Shown here: positions 1 through 10,415 of the stretch, piece after piece | How the letters are laid out: each line of letters starts with the position of its first letter | How positions within the stretch are numbered: the first letter of the stretch is position 1 | Program-made: the position numbers and the translations under genes | Assembly (NCBI GenBank): GCA_005880915.1 | Contig: VBIW01000035.1 | Coordinates: 1-64,000, forward strand | DNA: 64,000 nucleotides | From: Chloroflexota bacterium | Lineage (GTDB): Bacteria > Chloroflexota > Dormibacteria > Dormibacterales > Dormibacteraceae | Direction of reading: 5' to 3' | Notes under the pieces: generated by a model | Database searches by the model: none | What the model saw: only the letters and a program-made list of their open reading frames with translations | Told to the model about the DNA's origin: nothing

Positions 1-1
1 A

Positions 2-190
2 AATGGTCTCCTGCGCCAGTACTTTCCAAAGGGTCGCAGCCTGGCCCGCGTGACTCAAGAAGAGCTTGATCGAGTCGCCCACCAGCTCAATGGTCGTCCC
101 CGGCAAACTCTGGGCTGGCGCTCACCAACCCAGAGACTGGCCGAGTTCCTGGAACAATCGTCAGCGGCGAGTGGTGCTACCACCGCATGA
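2..190 (+). pseudogene. IS30-family transposase, C-terminal fragment (continues off the left edge; may be intact outside the window)
   Basis: Frame from nt 2 reads NGLLRQYFPKGRSLARVTQEELDRVAHQLNGRPRQTLGWRSPTQRLAEFLEQSS..., the typical IS30 transposase C-terminus; stop TGA at 188-190. Confidence 0.8.
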
Positions 191-321
191 GACCGCCGGA
201 TGGTTCCCTCTCATCGGCCGGGCGCTTTGCGCCGGGCCTGCTCTCTTTCCGGTATACGGTTGGGACTTGTCTTTAGTTGTCCTCCGCCAGCAGCGTATGG
301 GAGTGAAGAAAGGGCGCGGGT

Positions 322-538
322 TGCGGCCGGACTGAATCCGGCCGCCAAGGCGATGCGGGTTAGGTTGCGGAGTTAGAGAACGGAGCCAGGACCAGAAAGA
401 CCCGGCCCATGCTCAGTCCGGGTAGGCCTGCGGCCGAACTGAATCCGGCCGCCAGGGCGATGCGGGTTAGGTTGCGGAGTTAGAGAACGGAGCCAGGACG
501 AGGAAGACCCGGCCCATGTTCAGGTCCGGGTAGGCCTG
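322..538. repeat. Imperfect tandem duplication (~107-bp unit, copies ~322-430 and ~429-538); the right copy encodes the C-terminus of the 467-1243 gene
   Basis: Near-identical strings 'tgcggccg(g/a)actgaatccggccgcca(a/g)ggcgatgcgggttaggttgcggagttagagaacggagccaggac...gacccggcccatg...gtccgggtaggcctg' occur twice. Confidence 0.85.
323..345. terminator. Perfect 9-bp stem hairpin GCGGCCGGA-ctgaa-TCCGGCCGC, 3' of the minus-strand C39 gene (imperfect second copy at ~430-452)
   Basis: Palindrome read directly; located just past the 467 stop on the minus strand. Confidence 0.45.
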
Positions 539-1243
539 GTCCAGGTCGTCGATCGCGTGCATCAGCTGGTCGTAGCTGATGTGGTAGCCGTGGCCGCGGG
601 TCAGGCCGGGGTCGTTGAGGACGTAGGTGTCCGACTGGTCGTAACCGGTGACGACGAGGTAGTGCGATACAGACCAACCCGCCTGCTCGTAATGGCTGGT
701 GTAGCCGGGATAGTTGGAGTTGCCAAGGCCGTGGGTGCGCACGCCGACGATCAATGGCCGTCCGAGGGCGAGCTGCTGCTTCATGTTGAGGCGGTCGGAC
801 GGCAGGACCTTGTACGCCCAGCCCATGTACTTCTGGGCGACCTGACCCACCTGTAGGGGAGTTAGATCCTGCGCCGGCTTCCATGCAGTGATCTGGTTGA
901 TAGTGGCATCGGCAGTCTTGGGATCGATCAGACCTCCCGAGTGGTCGCCGTGGAGATAGCGGTCGACCATCGTCAGGCTTGCTTCCTCGCACGTGTGCTG
1001 CCTGGCCGCCCAGTTGCCAAGGGGCGCCTGCGGCGTGAATGGCACGGGCAGGATCACCGCCGTGGGTAGGTTGACCGGCGGCTGGTCGCTGGGCGCCGCC
1101 GTGTTCAAGTCGATTGGCACGAGGTCTGGGGTCGAGTAGCTCACCTGGGGCCCCGCGCCGAAAAACGCGAAGTAAATTCCCGCCGCGATGCCGATCGCCG
1201 CGATCAGGCCGAGTCCGACCAGCCACTTAAGAGCGCCGAGCAT
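467..1243 (-). CDS. Membrane-anchored C39-like papain-fold peptidase family protein
   Basis: 258-aa ORF with N-terminal TM; VPFTPQAPLGNWAARQHTCEEASLTM, SHYLVVTGYD and LNDPG motifs typical of Peptidase_C39_2. Confidence 0.75.
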   Translation of the reverse strand: MLGALKWLVGLGLIAAIGIAAGIYFAFFGAGPQVSYSTPDLVPIDLNTAAPSDQPPVNLPTAVILPVPFTPQAPLGNWAARQHTCEEASLTMVDRYLHGDHSGGLIDPKTADATINQITAWKPAQDLTPLQVGQVAQKYMGWAYKVLPSDRLNMKQQLALGRPLIVGVRTHGLGNSNYPGYTSHYEQAGWSVSHYLVVTGYDQSDTYVLNDPGLTRGHGYHISYDQLMHAIDDLDQAYPDLNMGRVFLVLAPFSNSAT

Positions 1244-1339
1244 CCCTTTCTAGAACTGAAACCGCCCTCAAAAAGTTGCGCCTCCGCGGCGCCGGATGAG
1301 TATAGGCCGCGATTTACAAACCTAAACCACCACGAGTAG

Positions 1340-2236
1340 GTGTCTCGACGCCCGCGTTTTATTGGCGATTCGGGACCTGGGCGGAGGAGGGATCTGTCGG
1401 TGGAAGTCCAACTGAGGCGCGATCGGGGTTTTCGCGCTGCAGACCGGCATTGGGGCGCTATCGCGGTCGCGGTCATCGTCGCCGTGGCCCTCGGTGGCGC
1501 CTCGGCCGTGATCGGGCGCCACTACCTGCACGCGAGCGTGGCGCGACCGCTTCCAGGCGTCATGAAGGTCCACGCGCAGCCGATCCCGACGGTCGGCCCA
1601 GGGTCCGACGTTTCGCCGACCGCCCTGCCGGACCACATGCTGCTGCAGGTGCCGTTCACGACGCAGGCGCCGCTCAACAACTGGGACAAGCACCAGGAGA
1701 GCTGCGAGGCGGCGAACCTGACGATGCTGTACCTCTACTGGCAGCACGACCAATCGGTGGTGCTGGATCCACATGGGGCTGACAACTACATTCGGATGAT
1801 CGACAGCTGGAAATCCCAGCCCGACCTGAACGACACGATGATGGGCCAGCTCGCGCAGAAACACTGGGGCTACAGCTACCGCCTCCTGCCTAACGATCCC
1901 AAGGTGATCGCTCAGCAGCTGTCGGCCGGTCGTCCCCTGCTCGCCGAGGTGCGTACTCACGGGCTGGGCAACACGCACTATCCCGGCTACGCGTCGCACT
2001 ACGAGCAGACGGGCTGGTCGGTGCCGCACTTCGTCCTGATCATCGGCTATGACAGCACCGGCGTCTGGCTCAACGACCCGGGCATCTCGTGGGGACGTGG
2101 GTACCACATCTCGTACGCACAGCTGACGCATGCAATCGACGACCTCGACCAGCACCACCCCGCGCTGAGCGAGGGGCAGGTGCTCCTGCTGGTCGCGCCC
2201 GAGGCGGCGCCGAAGGTGAAGCCGGGCATGATCTAG
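1340..2236 (+). CDS. C39-like papain-fold peptidase family protein (divergent paralog of 467-1243)
   Basis: 298-aa ORF; VPFTTQAPLNNWDKHQESCEAANLTML, SVPHFVLIIGYD, LNDPGISWGRGYHISYAQL motifs; start may be internal. Confidence 0.75.
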   Translation: MSRRPRFIGDSGPGRRRDLSVEVQLRRDRGFRAADRHWGAIAVAVIVAVALGGASAVIGRHYLHASVARPLPGVMKVHAQPIPTVGPGSDVSPTALPDHMLLQVPFTTQAPLNNWDKHQESCEAANLTMLYLYWQHDQSVVLDPHGADNYIRMIDSWKSQPDLNDTMMGQLAQKHWGYSYRLLPNDPKVIAQQLSAGRPLLAEVRTHGLGNTHYPGYASHYEQTGWSVPHFVLIIGYDSTGVWLNDPGISWGRGYHISYAQLTHAIDDLDQHHPALSEGQVLLLVAPEAAPKVKPGMI

Positions 2237-2240
2237 GGGC

Positions 2241-2282
2241 CACGCCCCTCTCCCTCGACCCCTCTCCCCTGAGGGGAGGGGG
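2241..2282. repeat. Family-A palindromic intergenic element
   Basis: cacgcccctctccctcgacccctctcccctgaggggaggggg; closely matches 39937-39978. Confidence 0.6.
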
Positions 2283-2298
2283 AACTTAAACTGCCGGC

Positions 2299-3777
2299 GT
2301 GACGGATACAGCTGCGAGCGCCGCAGCGCAGCTCGGCAACCGTGCGGTCAGCAACTCGCTTTTCATCCTGGTTGCTCGATCGGTTTCCAAGGTCGTCTCA
2401 CTCGTCGTCGTCATCGTCCTCGCGAATGCGCTCGGCGATACGCGTTACGGGCAGTACACAACTCTGATCGCCTACTCGGGCCTGGTGGCGGTCGTCGGCG
2501 ATCTCGGATTCCAGTCGCTTTATACGCGTGAGGCCGCCCGCAATCGGACCCAGCTCGGCGACTACCTCGGCACTCTCATCGTCTTCCGAATCTTCCTGGC
2601 CGTCGCGGCGTCAGTCTTCTTCGCAGTCGCCTTGGGTCTTGGCGCTGGACTGCCGGCTTTGATCGTGCCCGGGTGCGCGTTGCTGGTCGCGACCGCCTAC
2701 GCCAGCCTGCTCCGCAATACCTTCTATTCGATAGGGCGGGCTGAGTTCGACGCGATTGCCATCGTCGTCGAGACACTCATCCAGGCGGGACTCATCGTCT
2801 TCGGTTCCCGGCGGCACTCGGGCGTGGCCTACTACATCTGGGCTTACACCGCGTCGTACGTGTTCACGATCGTCTATTCGGCGGTGGTGATCCAGGTCTT
2901 CCGCCTGGGTCGGATCCGATTCGGGCTCGACCTGAACCTGATCGTGCGATGGTTGCCGCTCGCTCTGCCGTTCGCCTTCACCTTCTTTCTGACGAACGTC
3001 TACTTCCGCGCGGGGGTGCTCATCCTCCAGCACTTCCGGCCATTTGCAGAGGTCGGTTGGTACACGTTCGCGCTAAAGCCGTTCGAGGCCCTTCAGTTCG
3101 TGCCTCTCGCCATCCAGACGGTGGTCTACCCCCTGCTCGGCGTCTACTTCGTGAGCAGCGCCGCCAGGCTCAAGCTGGCGTACGAGCGATTCTTCAAGGT
3201 CCTTGTGTTGCTGGGCTGGCCTCTCACCGTTGGCACGTTCGTGCTCGTGCATCCGATCAACCAGATCTTCAACCGGTCCGGCGCGTTCGGACAGTCCGAG
3301 CCGGCGCTGCGCATCCTGGCGTTCGGAATCGTGTTTCTCTTTGCCAACTCTGCCTTCTACGCGATGTTGAACGCGATCAACAGGCAAGGCCTCAACGCCT
3401 GGGCCACGGCGCTGGCCGCCGCGATCAACGTCGCTTTGAACTTCGCCCTGATTCCCTTATACGGATACATCGCCGCGAGCACCATGACCGTGCTGACCGA
3501 GGCGGCGCTGTGTGCCTTCGGCTGGTGGTTCGTCCAGTTGAAAAGACCTGAGCTTCGCCTGCCGGTGATCAAGCTCAGCTGGCGAATCCTTGTGGCGGGC
3601 GCTGCCATGGGGATCGCCCTGTATCCGCTGCGCCGGTACTCGATCTTCCTTGCCGCTCCCGCCGGCTTTGTCGTCTATGCCCTCGGGATCTTCTTCCTCA
3701 GGGCGATCGAGCCTGATGAATGGCGGCTGGCGAAGGCTGGGTTGCTCTCCAGAATTCGACCTGGAACTGCCGCGTAA
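2299..3777 (+). CDS. Polysaccharide biosynthesis / oligosaccharide flippase family protein (MATE/MOP superfamily)
   Basis: 492 aa multi-pass; ARSVSKVVSLVVVIVLANALGDTRYGQYTTLIAYSGL typical of Wzx-like flippases. Confidence 0.8.
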   Translation: MTDTAASAAAQLGNRAVSNSLFILVARSVSKVVSLVVVIVLANALGDTRYGQYTTLIAYSGLVAVVGDLGFQSLYTREAARNRTQLGDYLGTLIVFRIFLAVAASVFFAVALGLGAGLPALIVPGCALLVATAYASLLRNTFYSIGRAEFDAIAIVVETLIQAGLIVFGSRRHSGVAYYIWAYTASYVFTIVYSAVVIQVFRLGRIRFGLDLNLIVRWLPLALPFAFTFFLTNVYFRAGVLILQHFRPFAEVGWYTFALKPFEALQFVPLAIQTVVYPLLGVYFVSSAARLKLAYERFFKVLVLLGWPLTVGTFVLVHPINQIFNRSGAFGQSEPALRILAFGIVFLFANSAFYAMLNAINRQGLNAWATALAAAINVALNFALIPLYGYIAASTMTVLTEAALCAFGWWFVQLKRPELRLPVIKLSWRILVAGAAMGIALYPLRRYSIFLAAPAGFVVYALGIFFLRAIEPDEWRLAKAGLLSRIRPGTAA

Positions 3778-3840
3778 CCGTCCCCCGGGACCGCCCGTTT
3801 TGAGGGGTGGGAAAGCGTAGAATCCTGCGCGCCCCCAACC

Positions 3841-6060
3841 ATGGCTCGAAACGGTCCTGAGCGGATAAAGACGAAGGGGGGACACAGTCCTCGTGCGCGG
3901 ATTCATGCCGCGTGGTCCCCGATCGGCCAGAAGATGCGCCGCACCACAGTGCTGCGCGGCCTTGGCGCCGTGCTCGCCGTGCTGCTCGTGATCGGCCTGG
4001 CGGCCGACGCCTATGCCCAGTCGTTCTTCGACAGCCTGCCCTCGATCCAGGGCCTCGACAGCGCCACTTTCGCTGGCGACACCGTGATCACCGACAGCAG
4101 CGGCAAGGTGGAGCTGGCCGACGTCGGCAACCAGGGCGATCACCGCGTCGCGGTGAAGCTCCATGACGTCGCTCCGATCGCCATCCAGGCCACCGTCGCC
4201 ATCGAGGACCGCGGTTTCTACACCAACCCCGGCTTTGACCTGGCCGGGATCATCCGCGCGGCATTCGACAACATCCGCGCCGGGCACATCGTGGGTGGTG
4301 GCAGCACGATCACCCAGCAGCTCGCCAAGCAGCAGTTCCTCACGCCCGACCAGACGGCCAGCCGCAAGATCAAGGAGCTGGCGCTGGCCTACGAGCTGAG
4401 CCAGACCTACACCAAAGACCAGATCATGGAGCTCTACCTGAACAAGAGCTTCTACGGTTCGCAGTCCTACGGGATCGAAGCCGCCGCGGAGAGCTACTTC
4501 CAGATCCCGGCCTCGAAGCTCGACCTGGCCCAGGCGGCGATCCTCGCCGGCCTGCCGCAGGCGCCGACCGAATGGAACCCGGTGCTGCACCCAGACCAGG
4601 CCAGGCTCCGTCAGACCGAGGTGCTGAGGGCGATGGTTCGCTCGAACTTCATCTCCCAGGAAGACATGGACAAGGCGCTCGCTGAGCAGCTGACCTACTA
4701 CTCGCCGACCAACCACTACAAGGCGCCGCACTTCGTGGACTACGTTCTGGCGGAGCTCCGCCAGCTTGGCTTTCAGCCCGGCATCCAGCAGCTGAACGTC
4801 CAGACAACGCTCGACTTCAACATGCAGCTCATCGGCGAGATCAACGTCCGCAACAACCTCGCCGCGAACACCTGGCGGGACAAGCGAGGAGTCCTCTCGT
4901 CCGGCCTTGTCGCCGTCCAGCCCACCACTGGTGACATCCTGGCGATGGTCGGCTCGCCGGATTACAACTCGACAGGCGGCCAGATCAACTTCACGACCAT
5001 CCCCCGCAACATGGGTTCGTCGATGAAGCCGTACACGTACGGCGCGGTCATCAACGCACGCGCCGCGACGGTAGACACCCCGGTCTACGACGGACCGACT
5101 CCGCTGGTCTACAAGGACTGCTGCAACACGACCAAGTTCTACAACTACGACGGCAAGTCGCACGGGGTTCTGCCGCTGAAGAAGGCGATGGGCAACTCGC
5201 TCAACATCGCCGCAGTCAAGACCGAGCTGTCGATCGGGGTCCCCGCCGTCCTCTCCTGGATGCGCAACCTCAACGTGCGGCCCCGCTACGTGATCGCGAA
5301 CCCGGACGGATCCTTCGCCGGCTATGACGCCAACGCTCCCGCTGACGAGTACGGGCCGTCGCTGACCCTCGGTGGTTACCCGATCACTTTGCTCGAGCAC
5401 ATCGCTGGGATCGCCACTTATGCAGACATGGGCGTGTACCACTCGCCGGAATCAGTGCTGAAGGTGACGGACTCACACGGCCAGGTTCTGTACCAGTCGC
5501 ACCCCGATCAGCGCGCGCGGCAGGCGATCGACCCGGCGGTGGCTTTCATCATGGCCCAGATCATGGCCGACGACCAGAACCGCTGCATGATCTTCGGCTG
5601 CAACAGCGCGCTGCACTGGAAGGACCGCGTTGTCGCCGCCAAGACGGGTACGACTGACAACTTCAAGGACGCCGTGACCATCGCCTTCACCCCCGACCTC
5701 GCGGTTGGTCTGTGGGTGGGAGACATCCTCGGTAACAGCTACACGATGATCAGCGGCTCCGACGGCGTGTTCGTCGCATCGCCCGGAGTCCACTCGTTTG
5801 TCTCGCAGGCGCTCGCCAACGTGGACGGCAGCCACTGGTACCTGCCGCCTCCCGGCGTCGTCGCCGGGCCTGGCAACAGCTGGTACCTGGCCGACACGAC
5901 GCGCGTCGACAAGCTGCCGGGCGACAACCCGCCCAGCCCGACGCCGAACACACCGGTCTACGTGGTGCCTCCCGACCCTGGCACCGGCCCGGTGCTCGCG
6001 AGCCCGAGCCCCACAGCGTGTCCGTCGCCGCTTCCGAATCCCAAGCCACCGGGCTGCTAG
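3841..6060 (+). CDS. Bifunctional transglycosylase/transpeptidase, PBP1A-type
   Basis: 739 aa; GT51 motifs (AIEDRGFYTNPGFD, GGSTITQQLAKQQFL, KIKELALAYELSQTYTKDQIMELYLNKSFYG) and transpeptidase SSMKP, KTGTTDNFKD. Confidence 0.93.
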   Translation: MARNGPERIKTKGGHSPRARIHAAWSPIGQKMRRTTVLRGLGAVLAVLLVIGLAADAYAQSFFDSLPSIQGLDSATFAGDTVITDSSGKVELADVGNQGDHRVAVKLHDVAPIAIQATVAIEDRGFYTNPGFDLAGIIRAAFDNIRAGHIVGGGSTITQQLAKQQFLTPDQTASRKIKELALAYELSQTYTKDQIMELYLNKSFYGSQSYGIEAAAESYFQIPASKLDLAQAAILAGLPQAPTEWNPVLHPDQARLRQTEVLRAMVRSNFISQEDMDKALAEQLTYYSPTNHYKAPHFVDYVLAELRQLGFQPGIQQLNVQTTLDFNMQLIGEINVRNNLAANTWRDKRGVLSSGLVAVQPTTGDILAMVGSPDYNSTGGQINFTTIPRNMGSSMKPYTYGAVINARAATVDTPVYDGPTPLVYKDCCNTTKFYNYDGKSHGVLPLKKAMGNSLNIAAVKTELSIGVPAVLSWMRNLNVRPRYVIANPDGSFAGYDANAPADEYGPSLTLGGYPITLLEHIAGIATYADMGVYHSPESVLKVTDSHGQVLYQSHPDQRARQAIDPAVAFIMAQIMADDQNRCMIFGCNSALHWKDRVVAAKTGTTDNFKDAVTIAFTPDLAVGLWVGDILGNSYTMISGSDGVFVASPGVHSFVSQALANVDGSHWYLPPPGVVAGPGNSWYLADTTRVDKLPGDNPPSPTPNTPVYVVPPDPGTGPVLASPSPTACPSPLPNPKPPGC

Positions 6061-6085
6061 ACCGCACTCCGTAGAATTCGGGCTC

Positions 6086-7396
6086 GTGCCCGAGCCTCTC
6101 TCTGTCGTGACGGAACGCCTGCCCAAGAGCCAGGTCGGCATGACGATCGAGGTGCCGGCCGAGGTTGTCAACGCGACCTACGACCGCGTGCTGAACCGGC
6201 TCGCGTCGCGAGCCAAGATCGAAGGATTTCGACCGGGCAAGGCGCCGCGCGCGCTGGTCGAGGCCCGCATCGGATCCGCAGCACTGCGCGAAGAGGTTGT
6301 CGACACGATGGTGCCCGAGGTCGTGCGTCAGGCGCTCGACGGCGAGTCGATCGACCCCATCGACAACCCCGACGTCGAGGTCGTGGAGCTGGAGCGCGGC
6401 AGGCCGGCGAAGCTGAAGGCGACCGTCAGCGTCATGCCAGATGTGACGCTGGCCGACATCGCCACGCTCAAGGTCGAGCCGCCGGACCACTCGCATGACG
6501 TGACCGAGGAGCTGCTCGAGCGACGCCTCGAGGACGTGCGCGAGCCAATGGCTGAGATCACACCTGTCGAGCGCGAGGCTCGGACGGGCGACATCGCAGT
6601 CATCGACATCGAGGTCGAGGTGGACGGGAACATCGTCGAATCCGAGTCGCGCAAGTCAACCGAGGCAGAGCTGAAGGAGGGCGTGCTGCTGCCCGAGCTC
6701 CTCGCCGCTTTGCCCGGCGCATTCGTCGACGAGACACGCGAAGTGCACGTCGACTTTCCGGAGAGCTACAGCAATCCTGAGCTGGCGGGAAAGCACGCGA
6801 TCATCCGGGTCGCCGTGCGCGGCGTCAAGGAAAAGGTGCTGCCACCGCTGGACGATGCGCTTGCGAAGAGCCTGAGCAACGGCAAGCAGGAGACGGTCGA
6901 CGCATATCGCGCCGCGGTGCGCGATGAGCTCGAAGAATCCGGCCATGCCGTGGCGAAGATGGAGCGCGAGCAGGCGGTGGTGAAAGCGCTGGTCGAGGCT
7001 TCGACGGTCGAGGTACCCGAGGCACTGGTCGACCGCGAGCTGACCAGTGAGCTCGAGTCACTCGAACGGAGCGTGAACCGTCAGGGGCTGAAGCTCGACA
7101 GCTACCTCGGCTATCTCGGCAAGACGATCGATCAGTGGATGGCTGACGAGCGCCCTGAGGCTACCTCAAGGCTCAAGATCGACCTGGTGCTCGGCGAGTA
7201 CGCCAAGCGGGAGGGTCTTGACCCCTCGGACGAGGACGTGATTGCTTACCTGGAAGAGCAGGCCGGCCAGGACGAGGAGCTCAAAGGACAGCTCGCCGAC
7301 CTCAAGAAGAGCGCGGCGGCGCGCCGCTACTTCGCTTCGCGGCTGAGGCGACGCCGAGTTCTGGACCGCCTCGTGGAGGTTGCGGGGAATGCGTAG
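6086..7396 (+). CDS. tig: Trigger factor
   Basis: VPEPLSVVTERLPKSQVGMTIEVPAEVVNATYDRVLNRLASRAKIEGFRPGKAP; upstream of clpP/clpX; GTG start at 6086 chosen over the longer ORF start 5798. Confidence 0.92.
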   Translation: MPEPLSVVTERLPKSQVGMTIEVPAEVVNATYDRVLNRLASRAKIEGFRPGKAPRALVEARIGSAALREEVVDTMVPEVVRQALDGESIDPIDNPDVEVVELERGRPAKLKATVSVMPDVTLADIATLKVEPPDHSHDVTEELLERRLEDVREPMAEITPVEREARTGDIAVIDIEVEVDGNIVESESRKSTEAELKEGVLLPELLAALPGAFVDETREVHVDFPESYSNPELAGKHAIIRVAVRGVKEKVLPPLDDALAKSLSNGKQETVDAYRAAVRDELEESGHAVAKMEREQAVVKALVEASTVEVPEALVDRELTSELESLERSVNRQGLKLDSYLGYLGKTIDQWMADERPEATSRLKIDLVLGEYAKREGLDPSDEDVIAYLEEQAGQDEELKGQLADLKKSAAARRYFASRLRRRRVLDRLVEVAGNA

Positions 7397-7434
7397 TTGA
7401 CGGCATCCGCAGACGGCGTGTCTAGAATGACGTT

Positions 7435-8127
7435 GTGCGCGATATGACCCAACACCCACGTCCTTCCAGCTACCTCGTCCCGATGGTCGTCGAGAACACC
7501 GGCCGCGGGGAGCGCGCGTTCGATATCTACTCCAGGCTCCTCAAGGAGCGGATTGTTTTCATCGGCACGCCGATCGACGACCAGGTGGCGAACCTCGTCG
7601 TCGCGCAGCTCCTGTTTCTCCAGTCCGAGGATCCCGAAAAGGAGATCGCCCTCTACATCAACAGCCCGGGCGGACAGGTGACGGCTGGGCTGGCGATCTA
7701 CGACACGATGCAGTACATCCGCCCGCCGGTATCGACCATCTGCATCGGGATGGCGTACTCGATGGCGGCGGTGCTGCTTGCCGGCGGAGCGCACGGGCAG
7801 CGCTTTGCCCTTCCGCACGCCAACATCCTCATCCACCAGCCGTGGGGCGGCATGCAGGGTCAGGCCACTGACATCCAGATCCACGCCAAGGAGATCCTGC
7901 GTACGCGCGAGCAGCTGAACCAGATCCTCGCGCGACACACCGGCCAGAAGATCGAGAAGGTCACCCAAGACACAGAGCGCGACTATTTCCTCACCGCCGA
8001 GGCGGCCAAGGAGTACGGACTGATCGACGACATCATCCTGACCCCGACCAAGCCCGGCGAGAAGGAGAAGGTCGCGGACAAAGACAAGACAGCCGAGAAA
8101 GAAAAGGAAAAGGTCATCGCCGGATGA
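7435..8127 (+). CDS. clpP: ATP-dependent Clp protease proteolytic subunit
   Basis: [64 protein letters not shown]...[13 protein letters not shown]; charged C-terminal extension. Confidence 0.95.
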   Translation: MRDMTQHPRPSSYLVPMVVENTGRGERAFDIYSRLLKERIVFIGTPIDDQVANLVVAQLLFLQSEDPEKEIALYINSPGGQVTAGLAIYDTMQYIRPPVSTICIGMAYSMAAVLLAGGAHGQRFALPHANILIHQPWGGMQGQATDIQIHAKEILRTREQLNQILARHTGQKIEKVTQDTERDYFLTAEAAKEYGLIDDIILTPTKPGEKEKVADKDKTAEKEKEKVIAG

Positions 8128-8318
8128 TCTTTCGACGCAGAACGAAGCGCGACGAGGTCAAAAGGCACCGTGCGAAGTGCTCGTTCTGCGGGAAGGCTCA
8201 GGGGGACAGGGGGATCCGCCTGATCGCGGGTCCGGGTGTATTCATCTGCAGTGAATGTATAAGCCTTGCCAACGAGATTCTCTGGGGCCATAATCCCCCG
8301 GCGCCCGCATCCCCGTAA
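8124..8318 (+). CDS. Stand-alone ClpX-type C4 zinc-finger small protein (64 aa)
   Basis: [34 protein letters not shown] aligns by eye with the N-terminal zinc-binding domain of the adjacent ClpX; ATGA overlap with the clpP stop. Confidence 0.82.
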   Translation: MIFRRRTKRDEVKRHRAKCSFCGKAQGDRGIRLIAGPGVFICSECISLANEILWGHNPPAPASP

Positions 8319-8337
8319 TGTCCATCTATAGGAACCC

Positions 8338-9615
<1,278 letters not shown>

Positions 9616-9653
9616 TCCGCGGCGCGCGGTTCCTGGGCTTTGGGGGGCCCGTC

Positions 9654-10298
9654 GTGGTTACCGCGCTTGTACTCAACGCATTGGCTGCGCACGCATTCGG
9701 TCCGTACACCGCGGGACAGACCGGATACGACGTCTCCTACCCGCAGTGTCCGGGAACGCAGGCGCCCGCGGGATCGTTTGGCATCATCGGCGTCAACGAC
9801 GGCAGACCCTTCACCCTCAACCCGTGCTTCGGCACCGAGTACGGCGGCGCAGCGAACTCCGTCTACATCAACACGGGCTACGCCAAGACCTACCGCAGCA
9901 AAATAACGTCGGGCTGCTCGGCTGCGTCAGGTGGGAATCAAGCCTGGGCCATCGGGTGCAGCGAGGCTGAGTATTCGTTGAGCAACGTCCGCGTCAATCC
10001 GTCGATGTGGTGGCTCGACGTCGAGACGGCCAACAGCTGGTCGTCCGGCAACCTGGCGCCAAACCGGAGCGCGATTCAGGGGGCGATCGAGCGGCTGAAG
10101 TCGACCGGTCCGGTCGGGGTCTATTCGACCGCGACCGCGTGGGGCAGGATCACGGGCGGCAATTTCGTCCCAAGCGACGTCGCCGGCGACTGGCTGCCTG
10201 CGGCATCCTGCAGCGGCGCTTTGCCGTTCATGCCGGGCACAACGGTCTGGCTGACCCAAGTCACGACCAACAACGTCGACGTCGACACCGCCTGCTGA
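9654..10298 (+). CDS. Secreted glycoside-hydrolase-25-like domain protein
   Basis: GYDVSYPQCPG, GVNDGRPFTLNPC, WWLDVETANSW motifs with signal-peptide-like N-terminus; true start probably upstream (see findings). Confidence 0.6.
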   Translation: MVTALVLNALAAHAFGPYTAGQTGYDVSYPQCPGTQAPAGSFGIIGVNDGRPFTLNPCFGTEYGGAANSVYINTGYAKTYRSKITSGCSAASGGNQAWAIGCSEAEYSLSNVRVNPSMWWLDVETANSWSSGNLAPNRSAIQGAIERLKSTGPVGVYSTATAWGRITGGNFVPSDVAGDWLPAASCSGALPFMPGTTVWLTQVTTNNVDVDTAC

Positions 10299-10415
10299 AC
10301 CTCCGCGCTAAGATTCAAGTCACCATGAGCCGGGACGAGCGCGTATCCGTATCCTCGCCGGCTCCGTCGCGCTAACCGCGACCACCTCGCCGGCGTCATT
10401 CAACCATCTCAAACA

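Noticed and set aside
3457-5442. Long 661-aa ORF on the minus strand
   Set aside because: Antisense to the flippase and PBP1A genes, low-complexity Arg/Val/Asp/His-rich; a high-GC codon-bias artefact
5798-6085. N-terminal extension of the trigger factor ORF
   Set aside because: Overlaps the PBP1A C-terminus out of frame; the conserved trigger factor N-terminus begins at GTG 6086
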